This document shows, one piece after another, positions 21,768 to 33,189 of a stretch of 64,000 nt of DNA (positions are counted from its first letter, which is position 1; each line of letters opens with the position of its first letter). The stretch is from NCBI GenBank assembly GCA_003344405.1, contig NOWV01000087.1, positions 1-64,000 on the forward strand, in the 5' to 3' direction. The DNA is from Trichoplax sp. H2 (lineage: Eukaryota > Placozoa > Uniplacotomia > Trichoplacea). The notes below the pieces were generated by a model. The model saw only the letters and a list, made by a program, of their open reading frames with translations, was not told the DNA's origin and searched no databases. The translations under genes and the position numbers were made by a program.

Positions 21768-24700
21768 AAAAGTCTTCAATAAATGTTTTATTAGATGAAA
21801 TTAACAGTGAAGTACAGAATACAGTTTGGCAAATTTGCCTGTTGGGTCGTTGTTGTGAAAATACTAACAGTGTATTACTCGTAAAATAAATTTCGTTACT
21901 TAAAGATATCAGATATACATGCGTTTGATCGTTGCTAAAATAGGCCGCTATGATATCTGGCAATCTATTAATGTGTAACACAACAGTACATTAGCAATTA
22001 TTTCAGTCTTCAATCATCTTTTTATCAGGTAAGAATATCTCCGACAATCAATTTGTTAGCGCTACTAAACTACACAGACATAACAATTACTAGCATTAGT
22101 TCTATCACGTAATAATAAAATTCTGTAATATTACGTCTGCCGCTATTCATATTATTTTCCGTCATGTGGGAAATCTTTATAATTGCTTGATAAAAACATT
22201 GACAAGGTCAAATAACAAATTGTAATTGCAATTATCGATTCTTTACGGTATAGAGGTACTTACTGAGGGCAACAGTGTCAATCTATACCAGTATACAAAT
22301 ATTTTTTTAATTTCATTCTTGATAAGACATGGTCTATCATTATCTTAATCTCAAATAAAAATATTTCTGTTACACAAAATTCTGCCTAATGAATTAATTA
22401 TTAATAGCATATACATCTATATTCAATTTATCACAGATGTGTACTTAGGTAGTGACATTATTCCTTGAGACTTGGATATCGATGGATAGCAACAGACGCC
22501 TACACTTAGTTATAGAACAAGTAAATAACTTACAGTAACTAATAATTCATTTATTGTTTTATTCCACTGCATCACAAAATAATTAAGAATGGTAAAGCAG
22601 CTGAATTTAATAAAAGCTGATGCTTTTCTTTCGATTTCATCTAATTTTACCGTTGTAATTTAAATCACTAAATCATCCAAATATAATTAATCCAAAGCCT
22701 ACTGAGATACCGTAGTATCTACTGTACTAGTCCATGGCTGTAAATCACTCGTTTTCGTAATAAATTTGTATCAAGATATTTAAAATTTTCATCTACGTTA
22801 AAAGACGTGAAAACATTGTCATGAAGGCTAATTTTAGAATTCTCTTTCAATATTTTATTTCCAACAAGTATTGCAGCCTTGAATTAAAAACAACTAATTT
22901 AGATTGATTACTGTAGAATTTACTTAGTATATTAGTAGATTGTTAACCTGACTACTTTATTTGTGTTAGAATTTAATATCGAGTAATATAACATTGTTAA
23001 GAATTATACATTATAATTTTCTATTGATTTCGCTGCAGATTTTCCAAAATATTACATCGTATAAAATTGAAAAACTAAAACAAATCTGGATATGAATGCT
23101 TTTGATTAATTTGAATCAGCGCCGCAATCAAGAAGAAATAGAATAATGAATTCGTGCAGAATTGAAATTGTAAGCAACTGATATATTTTCATCAATAGAA
23201 AAAGTATCTTTGAATCTCATAAGGCACACCGAGGTAGAGGAAAAAAGTTTGATACCTTGTAATAAGCGTAAGTAATTTGCTACTTAGGTACTCGCTCGTT
23301 ATACTTCGCGTACTATATTGAACTAACTTTACTTATACCATATACTTTATATTATTGCTAACTCACTGCATAGTAAAGTCTATTCTTTAATTTTCTATAT
23401 TATAAACGTAGGAATCGTAATCAGCTCACTATATCAATTTCAAGTGCTAGCTTAGTTCTCTTCAAATTCATGCTTGAAACTTTCGAGATGGAAGTAAATG
23501 CATCTTATCTTAGGATGGTGGCCATCTGTTAGTATCAGCTTGTAATACCATTTCCATACCTCTGGAAAAAGCTTAGCTTTAATTATGTCTATATTAACTG
23601 TGGGTAAATAATTTGTTTTTACTCTAATCAAAAACATTTTCGATATATGTTAAAGAGAAATGCAGTAATAGTACTTAACAGCACTCTATGGCCATTCCAA
23701 CTGTTTTAATTCGAAAAAAATTCACTAGAACCTCGTAATATTTTTATGAATTATACGCTGGTAATACAATTTAAGTTAATATCAAGATAATCTATATAGG
23801 GATATCCTTGATAGCTGTACTCATTCGACTGACAATATGGCTAGGTACCTTATTTGTTTCATTAAAATTCTATTCAATCCTACTTACATCGTTTCAGATA
23901 CCGTAATAATATATGGTAATTATAGCTGACTATTAAATCACTTATTTTAAGTAACGATGTTATGGCTCATGTTCTGTCAGCAAAGCGATAGATTGTAAGA
24001 TAGAATAAAGCTGAACCCGTGTTCAAATAATAGAGTATAAAAAATTACTATAATAATCATTATTACATAAAAGAAATAAAAAGCAAATAAAGAAGACCTT
24101 CGGATCATAAATTTTTATGTATTTTTGTCGTGTTCAGCTCACGATAAGGAAATCTGGGTCTTTGAGTCTGTATAAATACTAAGACCACAATAGCCAAATG
24201 TGCCCCCAACAGGCTAAGAGTAGATTAGACTTAGGCTTTTAAATCAGTTTATGAAACCAAGGTAGTCTTGACATCCAAGACTACTCTAACTGCACACGTA
24301 TACTACACGTCAATAGTCAACTAACTAGCTAATATCGTAATATTGAATATGACTTATGTAGTTCTTTTAAGTGATTTTGACTTAATTGTTTGTGAAGATT
24401 ATAATGCATCGCTGTTTTCCTGGAAACTGAATTTGAATAGGAATTCAAAGATGTCAGCTTAAGTAATCTTAAGTCAATTGTATTATTATTTCCATTCAAT
24501 AAAGTAATTGCACATGAGGGGAAGTTTGACGACATGTCTACTTACATATTACGCGTATATTATTTATTCTTTACAATGTAATGATTGTCAAAATTATACA
24601 ACTGGATAAGGTTAAACGGAGTTAAAATAAGTAAATAGTTCTCTTAAAGAATGACAAGATGGTTCAGCCAATAAGCTGAAAGAAAACTAAATAAACTTAA

Positions 24701-24977
24701 ATACAATTACCTAATAAAATTTACAATATATTTATACAGTATGCCCGAGTATTGCCATATCTTATTCTTAAGCCATCATTTGTAAAAATATTTTTGAAGA
24801 AGATCCTCTAGAGATTAACTTCAGCTCTAATTACAACTTTATTATTGGCATTAGTAACATTTACAATTGCAAAAGCAATGATATTAACATTCCATAACGC
24901 AATACGGAAATTCTAACTGCTACTCTATAGCAATTATAATACGACTTCATAATCAGTAATATGCTGATAAAACACAA
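21768..24977. other. GPCR-cluster spacer with unit-specific insert near 23930-24330
   Basis: No gene is seen. Most of it matches spacers of the other units. The stretch at about 23930-24330 does not match them. It holds a GTATAAATAC motif near 24171 and a strong hairpin at 24262-24284, so it may be another insertion, but I could not fix its ends. Frames at 23452-23637 and 24329-24535 are not supported. Confidence 0.4.
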
Positions 24978-25467
24978 TGTGATGGAGGGTTCGATATCTC
25001 AGAGGATTGAGATTTAGTCGCCATTTACAATTATTACAACAAAGGGTTTATAAAAGTTATGCTTTATTGTAGGTTAGCAATGTGAAGTACAGTGAGGTAG
25101 TTACGGTAGATCAGAGTGAAATCTATTGTGAGTAACGAGTAGAAGTATTAGACTGTGAGAGACTAACTAGAAGACTAACTGAGAGGCTAGCGAACTCTGA
25201 GGTAGAAATCGCCGGTATTTATAGTTTTAAAGATAGAGCACATGCAGAGAATAGGATTGTGGAATTAGATACAACATATACCATAACAGGTTTACAAAAT
25301 AGCAGATGATTGTAGAAAACAGCGAGTACCGTAATAATAACTAAATACAGTAGGCTATATATGAATGTAGAGTAAGCGGACTGTACATCTGTCTAAATAT
25401 AAGAGCAATACAACATGTCTATATTTAAGAGTAGAATATAGTTACAGTATATTCTAAATACACTACA
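24978..25467 (-). mobile_element. Solo LTR, 490 bp
   Basis: In plus coordinates it begins TGTGATGG and ends CACTACA. It is flanked by CACAA (24973-24977) and CATAA (25468-25472), a 5-bp duplication with one change. Spacers at 12705 and 20140 show the empty site. Read on the minus strand it has CTATAAATACC (near 25214), then CTACAATAAAGC (near 25062-25072) and a U5-like tail ending CCATCACA, which is the normal U3-R-U5 order. Confidence 0.8.
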
Positions 25468-26049
25468 CATAATATTAAAAGAGCTCAGTTATTAGAAACC
25501 TTTCTAAAGGTAAAAGAATAAGACTATTCCGAAAAAATTTATATTAGAGCTATAGCTTTACTGTATAAATAAATTGTTAGCACGAGTTGATACTAACTGG
25601 TTAACGGTATACATTAGAGAATTAACTAATGTATTCAATTGACCGTGATAGATCATACTCTAAATATGCATAGTTACCTTAACTCTACGATACTAGTGTT
25701 ACGCTAAAAAGACGAAAATTCACTAATTAAGTATATATTTATTACAAGACCATAACATCAAGGTACAGTAATAAAAAATGACGAATAATTTGTATTCAAG
25801 CTTAATAGTCGTTTGTTAAGGTTCGAAGTAGCAAGTGAGCTTCAGATAACCTGGGCAAATTTCACAAAGTAATCCATGTGATTCACTAGTGCGCTCTGCT
25901 TACTACAGATTTCCACTGTATCTATCTTATTGATTAAGTCAATAGTCAGATTACACAGTAAAGTGTAAAGAAAATCAGGTAAAGATGAGGATAAATCCAA
26001 GCTATTCCAAGACTGAAGTCATAGAAGAGGAAAATCAAATAGAAAAAAT
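25468..26049. other. GPCR 3' spacer
   Basis: Homologous to 3290-3780 plus 4988-5087, and to 20150-20725. No coding content. Confidence 0.45.
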
Positions 26050-27533
26050 TCACTTGAATTGATTTATACGCGCAAGTCTAATTCTAATATAGCAACATTT
26101 ACGAATTATATTTTTCTTCGTTAGATAAATAATTGGATTATGTAAAGGAACCAAATATACAAGCAGGCTTGTAAGAATATTTATAATGGCAGATGTTCGT
26201 TATCATAACTTTTTAGGATTGTTGCATTAATTTCTGCATAAATACTGTTCACGAAGACAATTACTGTCGGTAGACCTGTCGTAAAAAAATAAAATTGAAA
26301 TACATATTAACATCTTGATAGCTCGTTGTTTATCTTCCCCTCCTGAACGAATGTGACCAAAACGTTCCCTCACTCTTATGCTAACTTGATATAGCTTTCT
26401 AATAGCTCTCAAGTGGCAATAAATAATAATACTTCCTAACTGTAAACAATTCACAAAAATGACATAATATTAAGTTGTCCTACATAAGGTCGACTATTTA
26501 CTTCCCCAAAATAGATACAAAGTGGATCTGCTATTACATCTGATAGAAAAATTGTTAATAACACCATGTGTAATGCCCGAGTAATAGTCGTTTACTATTA
26601 CTATAGGTTCGTGACCTTTAACTCTTAATCTGAGTTATTTAATTTGAGTAAATCCTTATGATATGCAATAAGCCGCCACAACCGAGAGAGTAGTTTAAAA
26701 ACTACGTTTATTATTCCGTCTGTCCATGAGACTGAATTCAATTTTCTTCTCTCATATAATCGGTCGAAAACGGCTAAGATAAACCGGATAAACGGACTTA
26801 GATTATTTTTACAAGCAATCATTTCCATGCAAAATCATATTGCAAAAGCTTACATCCTATAGTAAACGTATCAATCTAATACTGTTAAAAAATAGAAATC
26901 GACCCTGGCTAAGATGAAACGGATAACTTTAAACTCGTGGCTAATAGTTTATCAATATTTTATCAATATCTATATTAGGACGATACGTTACAGACATATA
27001 TATAGCTATCATCGAAATAGCATAGATTAACATCATTGAAATCACTACACCATGATAACATCCATATGCTAACCAATCGGATAACTACTGTCCTACTTTT
27101 CAAACTAGACCTAGTTGGACGAACAATTAGTCTGTATCTATCCATCGACATCAACACTAACGTTAAAAGATGCAATGAAGTTAATGTAGAGAACAAGAAG
27201 CTTACTACTTTACATGTGCGAGCCAGAACTGCAGCAAGCTAATTTATCGAATAAGTTGCGTAGATCATGATACAGTACCCACAAGTTCCGATGCTAATAA
27301 ATACATCGCAAATTATCATGGTCAGGAAAAGGATATCTGAAGAAAATTTTATCTTATCGATTTTGGTCATCATAACAACAATTATAAGATTCAAGATAAA
27401 TCCTAACATGAATACAAGTATAACGATTACCAACAGCATACCAATAACGATTAAATAAAGTGGTAATCCATGATGTTGCTGTCGTATTCGACATGAGCGA
27501 ATGATTATTGGTGAGGCTATGTAATATTTCCAT
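26050..27533 (-). pseudogene. Class A GPCR pseudogene, split by an LTR
   Basis: Start (27533) and stop (26050) positions match the intact genes, but the frame is broken repeatedly. There is a one-base insertion in TM1 and a TAG in place of the conserved tryptophan after TM2 (near 27240). A 481-bp solo LTR sits in TM4 (26569-27049), followed by a stop in early TM5, a frameshift in a T-run in TM6 (near 26285) and another frameshift before TM7. Sequence for DRY and NPIIY is still readable. Removing the LTR and one target copy restores TM4 alignment to within one base of the gene at 5088-6098. Confidence 0.92.
26569..27049 (-). mobile_element. Solo LTR, 481 bp, inside a GPCR pseudogene
   Basis: In plus coordinates it begins TGTAATGCCC and ends CACTACA, with identical CCATG duplications at 26564-26568 and 27050-27054. 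Ends and size match the LTRs at 24978 and 17309. It contains two imperfect copies of GGCTAAGATAAACCGGATAA (near 26775 and 26910). A short frame inside (26625-26828) is not a gene. Confidence 0.85.
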
Positions 27534-27549
27534 GATCGCCTGCAGTAGT

Positions 27550-27570
27550 TATATAACTTATCCACAAGAA
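27550..27570 (-). promoter_or_regulatory. Conserved upstream block retained by the pseudogene
   Basis: TATATAACTTATCCACAAGA precedes the dead receptor at 26050-27533 exactly as in the living copies. The promoter region was therefore duplicated together with the gene. Confidence 0.45.
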
Positions 27571-29273
27571 AAGTGTTCGATAATTATTTTATTAGATGAC
27601 CTAAAACTGAAGTATAGGATGTAATTTTGAATTCCTACTATTTGCTTCTTTTTCGCGATAATACTGACGAGGTATTGGTATTTCATCTGTTAAATACAAT
27701 CTCTACACTTACAGATATCGAATATGTTTGGATTTGCTTAAATATGACGTTGTGATATCTTAGAATATATTGAAGTAAATACAAAACTGTTAAAAGTATA
27801 AAGGAAATTATTCCAACCCTCACACTTCTGCTCATTAGCTAAGAATATCTCCGTTAATTAATTTTTTTGGCGCGATTGAACTATACAGGCATGAAAATTG
27901 CTGACAATCCTTGATCCTATAATAATAAATTTCTTTAATATCATGTTTCCCCTATCTATACTATTTCTTTCGTGAAGAAATACTTTATAATTGTTTCATA
28001 AAAAGGCTGATAAGATCAGATGATAAATTACGATTGTTAATTCTTTACGGTATCGAGGTGCTTACCAAAGAAAATAATGTCAGTCTATATTAAGGTATTT
28101 CTTACATTTATTCTTAACGTGACCTTACATATCATTATCCGAATTTCGAATAAAATAGTTTCCGTTACACAAAATTCTGTCTAATGAAGTAATTGATTAA
28201 TATCATATCCGTGCATATCCAATTTATGATAGACATATGCATACTCAGTAGCATTATTCTTTAATATTTAAATATTTATGAACAGCAATAGGCCCTCACT
28301 TAGACTTTTAATAAGTAAATAGCTTAACTAACAATTTATTTATTATTTTGTTTCATAAAGAAATATGGAAGATGTACAAGTAGCCGAACATTCGTACTGT
28401 ACAATAAAAAAATTAATTGTTTCTTTCAATATCATAATCTAAGTAGTCTACGATTGTGAGTTACTTGCACTTGTAATAAATCCATGCTAAGAGATTGAAA
28501 ATTACTTATCTAAGTTAAATATTGAGACGCTATTTTAATATTAATAAAGGCTAATTTTTAGAATTCTTCTTCGTTATTTTGTATGTTAATAAGTACTGTT
28601 GCTTCAAAATAACCTTTATTGGGGTTAGATATTAATAATATCAAGTACCGTAATTTGTTAAGAATTATACATTTTAAGATTACAATTTAATTGATATATT
28701 TAGTCAGTATAGAATTTATTTCTATAGCCGTATACGGTTTATTGTAGGAAAATATAATTTATATTTACTTTACGCTTATTATTATTGATTTAAAACGTCT
28801 TCATTCTTGATGAATTACTAGCTTAATTTACAATACTTTCAGTTGAAATCTGATACTGTAGTTTGCACTATATATGCTATAAAACATTGAATAATGTTTA
28901 TAAAGTTAGAAGTTGCATTAATCATATTTAGTATTTGCGTTAAAATTAAGATACCAGAAGACAAAAATCGAAGTAGATCAATTCAATTCCCGCCGACTTC
29001 ATGCCTATCATGTTCAATCAATTCTACCCATTTTATTAGCTGCTACGCCCTTCCCATCATTGGCAATTCCAATTAAGCATCATACCTTTGAAGCTTTCAT
29101 CAGTTATTATCGAAATTGTGTTGTAAGTCAATAAGAAAAATAAGATATGGACCAATTAGTACTTGTATTACTGTCACAATTTCACTTCTGCGACAAGGTA
29201 ACGTACAGTAAAAGTCTATAAGTAGCTACTGACTTAAACGCCCTTTTACTTGACGTTAAACACACACAGCAAA
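27571..29273. other. GPCR upstream flank running into the TPR locus
   Basis: Up to about 28700 this matches 6137-7560, the same flank of the first receptor. From 28840 it matches 7680-7960. The plus-strand frame at 28894-29076 has no counterpart in the other copy. No gene is supported. Confidence 0.45.
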
Positions 29274-29277
29274 AGAC

Positions 29278-29706
29278 TGTAAAGGTGAAGCTTTTATTAG
29301 CAAAGATGTATCTACAACTTTTTACCACCCTCTCAACTCAAATGTTCCCGTTTATATAGGAACCGTCTAATTTGTAAACAATAACAGTATTATTATTATA
29401 CCTTACTACGAGAATCATCTCGAACTAAGATGCTCCTTACATAGCTTTTCTTTCAGTAAATATTTTGAATCTCTTACTCATACTTAATCTTAATCTAAGC
29501 CCGTAGGTTGTCTAATTCAACTATCGTCAACTAGAACTTGAATCATCCTACTGCTATCTATCACACAATAACAATCAATATCAAATATGTAATGAATTAT
29601 TACAAACAACATCCACGTTAAGGCATTACTTATCTTACCTAGCACTACAAATATGGATATTCTCCATATTAGCTACTACTGTACTTATTAAGCTATCCTA
29701 ATGACA
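29278..29706 (-). mobile_element. Solo LTR candidate, 429 bp
   Basis: In plus coordinates it begins TGTAAAGG and ends AATGACA, with AGAC directly repeated on each side (29274-29277 and 29707-29710). On the minus strand a CCTATATAAACGGG promoter motif (near 29350-29362) is followed by AATAAAAGC (near 29290-29299) and a CA end. It would lie in the intron downstream of the exon at 29795-29875. Confidence 0.6.
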
Positions 29707-29794
29707 AGACGACACCGTAACAATTACATTAAGAGTTATGAACCAAATCAAAGCAGGTAGTATTCATCGTGAAAATAAAACAATCAATCATTAC

Positions 29795-29875
29795 TTGTCT
29801 GATTAACTGTACCCTCGTTGGCTGCTTTCATAATCAAACCATCATATTCTTCATCTGAATTTGCATCAATCTGAT
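29795..29875 (-). CDS. Candidate exon (81 bp) downstream of TPR gene
   Basis: The acceptor is ATACTATTAG and the donor GTAATG. It is open in one frame, encoding about 26 residues with the acidic motif SDEEYDGL. It begins with two bases and ends with one base of a split codon, so it joins in frame to 29980-30051. A second copy of exactly the same length and borders exists at 7964-8044. I do not recognise the peptide. No following exon could be fixed. Confidence 0.5.
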
Positions 29876-29979
29876 CTAATAGTATAATGAAGGAATAAAG
29901 AAGACAAAAAATTGATGAAAAGCAAGTTGAAAACCTAGTTTCCTCATTAAAAATAAAAAATAGGCTAGTCATTCCTTAC

Positions 29980-30051
29980 TAGTTTGATCAGGTTCTACTC
30001 CATTGGTCAAGGAAACGAATAAGCTTTGGCAAACTTCATCCGATAGTATCG
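29980..30051 (-). CDS. Candidate exon (72 bp) downstream of TPR gene
   Basis: The acceptor is GATGATATAG and the donor ACTA|GTAAGG. It encodes a peptide beginning ILSDEVCQSL. The 104-bp intron to 29875 is short and keeps the frame. It can be joined in phase to the end of the TPR open frame if a GTTAGT donor at 30366 is used just before that frame's stop codon. The assignment to that gene is an inference from phase, strand and distance. Confidence 0.45.
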
Positions 30052-30361
30052 CTATATCATCTATTCCATATTTTATAGTAAAAATAAAGATATAAAAACG
30101 TTTCGTGACTTAATAATTATTATCAGCATTAGACACTGTATAATACTCATACTACAATATGCAACTCACAATAGACTATCTTTTATCACTAGATACAAGG
30201 CAAAGTTATTTGTAGTCTATCCAATATTTTCTTATTAAATTAAAAATAAAGAAATGTTCAGTAACTCGATTATCAACATTGAACACCGCATAATACTCGC
30301 ACTGTGCATGTAGTAATACATTATCTTTCATCGCTTGCAAGAAAAAAAAGTTACTCATCTA
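30052..30361. other. Short spacer or intron 3' of TPR gene
   Basis: It contains two related blocks, one near 30122-30150 (ATTATCAGCATTAGACACTG) and one near 30270-30305 (ATTATCAACATTGAACACCG), each followed by TATAATACTC or CATAATACTC. No coding frame is supported. Confidence 0.35.
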
Positions 30362-32590
30362 CTAACTTAACGATTTCGATTTCCTTTCCCTTTGATTGTC
30401 TACAGTTTCGTCATCACTTGAATCGTATTGCTGAATTATGGAAAGAAGATTTGAAGCTTGTCGACTCATCGCTACTGCGTCTGTAAATTGTCGCTGCTTA
30501 TTATAGACTAAAGCAATCCTATCGTATATAGTAGCCTTAAATATATCGTTATTTACTTCTAAATGTTGTAAAATAGTCAAAGCACGTCGATACATTACTG
30601 TAGCATCGTCATACTGTTGAAGATCAAAGTACATCGTTCCAGCATTATAATAGACAGTAGCTACATCGTAATGATTATCTCCTAATAATTTCAATCGGAT
30701 ATTCAGGCAATTTTGATACATAGTTAAAGCATCTTCATAATTGAGTTGATCAGAGTAGACATTAGCAATGTTGTTATAAGATTTAGCTACATCTAAATGG
30801 CAGCTTCCTAACATGTTTAATTGAATATCAAGGACGTTTTGATATGTGATTAACGCATCATCATATCGGCCTTGACAGTAATATATATTTGCAATGTTAT
30901 GAGTGGACTGTGCTACTTTTAAATCTTGGCCATCTAATAGATCTAATCGTATAAATAACGCCTTTCTATGCATCGATAGAGCTTCATCGTAGTCGGCTTG
31001 ATTAGAATAAGCAAGTCCAAGATTATTATACAAAGTAGCGATATCTGCATGATGACTTCCTAATATTTCTAATTTGATGTCTATAGCTTTTTGATACATG
31101 TCGATTGCACGCATAAATTCACCTTGATGAGCATACACCAGTCCGATATTACTATACGTACATGCAGTTTCTAAATTATTCTTTCCCAATAATTGCGATT
31201 TAATCTTTAATGATTTCTCGTACATTATTAATGCATCCCGATCTTTCGATTGACCTGCATAAATATTTCCTATATTGTTATAGGAATAAGCTACCTGTAG
31301 ATAATTTTCTCCTACAATATCCAATTGTATGTCTAAAGCTTTCTGATGCATGTCTAGAGCTTTATCATATTGACATTGTAACTCGTAGACAATTCCAATA
31401 TCATTGTAAAGTATAGCAATATCAAGATGATGATTTCCTACCGTTGCTAATTGGATATCGAGCGACTCTTGATATGCTATAAGAGCATCTTTATATCTTC
31501 CCAAATGATACTGGACTTCTCCAATCTTATAATAAGTTTGAGCCACAATAGAATTAATGATACCTAATTTTTCGAATTGAATATGAAATGCTTTCTCATA
31601 TATATGTAAGGCTCTCTCATACTTGCATTGATCAAAGTAAACATGGGCAATGTTGTAATATGTTTCTGCTACATCCAAGTGATTCCTTCCTAATATTTTT
31701 ATTCTAGTGTTTAGCGCTTTTCGAAATAGTATTAATGCATTTTCGTATTTATATTGATAATGATGGACTGTTGCAATATTATGATTCAGAGTTGCAATAT
31801 CCGTATCGGGACTTTGAAGCTGTTGCGATGATAAGCAATTACGAGATTTTTGTAACATCAATATGGCATCATTATAATTTCCTTCTTCGATATGAACGCT
31901 TCCAATCTTATTATATATTTTGGATATATCGAAATGATTTGGTTTTAACACTTGCAGTCTGATGTTAAGGCATTTATAGTAAACTATCTTAGCATCTGTA
32001 TAGTTCGTTAATTGAAAATAGGTATCCCCAATATTGTAGTACAAATGTGCTAATTTAATGAGATAATCTCCAGACAAATTAAGTCTTATATCTAACGATT
32101 TTTGAAACATGGCTAAAGCTTCTTCATACTTGTGTTGGATAAAATAGATGGATCCTATGATTTGGTAAGATACGGCGACACAATCATTTGCTTCTCCTAA
32201 TAGTTGCCTTTTTACAACTAATGATTGATGGACATCGTCTAAGCCCTCAAAGTGAAGCCCTTGAGCTGTCTTGATCTGACCTCGATGATCCAAACATCGT
32301 GCGAATCGTAGTTTATCTTGAACTTTTTCGGCTAGAATGATTGCTTCTTGGATAAATTCTCTAGCTGGCATAAATTGATTTTGTTCTCGATGAGTAGTAG
32401 CAATATTAAGATAAAGGTCGCATTGTATCTGAAATCTTTCCGTATCATCCGAGATCACATTATCAGAGAGATCTAGTGCTTGCAAGAAATGGCATAAAGC
32501 TTTCTGATAGTGCTTTTCCTGTAAATCATATTCGCCAGCACTTTGCTGAGATTGTAGTTGAAAAATTTCATTTTGTCGTTCGTTCATCAT
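30362..32590 (-). CDS. TPR-array protein, 742 aa
   Basis: After a helical N-terminal head (about 1-130) the protein consists of about fourteen tandem 42-residue tetratricopeptide units. Their shared pattern is SYNNIGxVYxxQxxYDDALxMYQKSLDIxLxxLGxNH. This long TPR type is found in kinesin light chains and nephrocystin-3-like proteins, and such arrays form superhelical protein-binding scaffolds. No catalytic or membrane part is visible. The tail is basic and serine-rich (KSKSLS). The ATG at 32590 is part of an ATGATG pair. A GTTAGT donor overlaps the stop, so splicing to 30051-29980 and 29875-29795 may extend it. The partner is unknown. The neighbouring ZU5 genes suggest a signalling role by association only. 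Confidence 0.88.
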   Translation of the reverse strand: MMNERQNEIFQLQSQQSAGEYDLQEKHYQKALCHFLQALDLSDNVISDDTERFQIQCDLYLNIATTHREQNQFMPAREFIQEAIILAEKVQDKLRFARCLDHRGQIKTAQGLHFEGLDDVHQSLVVKRQLLGEANDCVAVSYQIIGSIYFIQHKYEEALAMFQKSLDIRLNLSGDYLIKLAHLYYNIGDTYFQLTNYTDAKIVYYKCLNIRLQVLKPNHFDISKIYNKIGSVHIEEGNYNDAILMLQKSRNCLSSQQLQSPDTDIATLNHNIATVHHYQYKYENALILFRKALNTRIKILGRNHLDVAETYYNIAHVYFDQCKYERALHIYEKAFHIQFEKLGIINSIVAQTYYKIGEVQYHLGRYKDALIAYQESLDIQLATVGNHHLDIAILYNDIGIVYELQCQYDKALDMHQKALDIQLDIVGENYLQVAYSYNNIGNIYAGQSKDRDALIMYEKSLKIKSQLLGKNNLETACTYSNIGLVYAHQGEFMRAIDMYQKAIDIKLEILGSHHADIATLYNNLGLAYSNQADYDEALSMHRKALFIRLDLLDGQDLKVAQSTHNIANIYYCQGRYDDALITYQNVLDIQLNMLGSCHLDVAKSYNNIANVYSDQLNYEDALTMYQNCLNIRLKLLGDNHYDVATVYYNAGTMYFDLQQYDDATVMYRRALTILQHLEVNNDIFKATIYDRIALVYNKQRQFTDAVAMSRQASNLLSIIQQYDSSDDETVDNQRERKSKSLS

Positions 32591-33189
32591 ATTTATTTTT
32601 TAATTACTCACAACCTACTAGCGGTAATAAATGAATTTAGTGAAGACTTTAATCTTGCTTCTTGTACACGTAAGGAAGTTCCGATCCGACTTTCTGGACT
32701 TTAATATACAAAATTGGTGTTAATTAAGAAAGTTGTTTTTAAATCAATTCAGTTGGTTAAGTGCTAGTTAAATAGTTAGTTTATCTTACTAAAGTTACAA
32801 TATAGCACTCAATAAGTTCGATCATTAATACTATTTTAAAATTAAGTTATTTTAAATTTACTTTGGTTGTCAGAAATGAACTCGTCCTCGATTGTAGTTG
32901 CTTCAGCCCATTTAGCATTTACTATCTAACACCTAAGATAAGTACTTTATTTCTTTAATGATTTATTCATGCTGATATAAATCTTCCTAGCACTCGAATG
33001 GCTCATTAGCGTGATATTAGGATATTGGATACTATGCTAGAACAAGTAGATTGTTTCGAATATAGCTATGCAGCATACTAGCTATCACTGTTCAAGTTGT
33101 ACTGAGGCTGATAGTTTCATCGAGACAAATTCTTGCTCAAAAAGATACAGATAGTCGCTGAGAGATAGTAATTCTGCATAACTGAGCAG
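32591..33189. other. Intergenic, upstream of TPR gene
   Basis: No gene is seen. The minus-strand promoter of the 742-residue TPR gene should lie here. No clear core element is recognisable. Confidence 0.4.

Noticed and set aside
21727-21981. 84-codon minus frame upstream of the third receptor
   Set aside because: Its counterpart is not open in the flanks of the other receptors, and its end overlaps the receptor start.
24985-25003. GGAGGGTTCGATATCTC read as a tRNA T-arm
   Set aside because: No acceptor, D or anticodon arms can be built around it, and it lies at the end of an LTR.
26569-27046. Insertion in the receptor pseudogene read as an 8-bp-TSD hAT element (ACACCATG)
   Set aside because: There are no inverted repeats of hAT type. 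Shifting the boundary by three bases gives TG...CA ends, a CACTACA terminus shared with the other LTRs and a 5-bp duplication, which fits better.
28894-29076. 60-codon plus-strand frame near the TPR locus
   Set aside because: Not conserved in the duplicated flank at 7740-7860, and no family is recognised.
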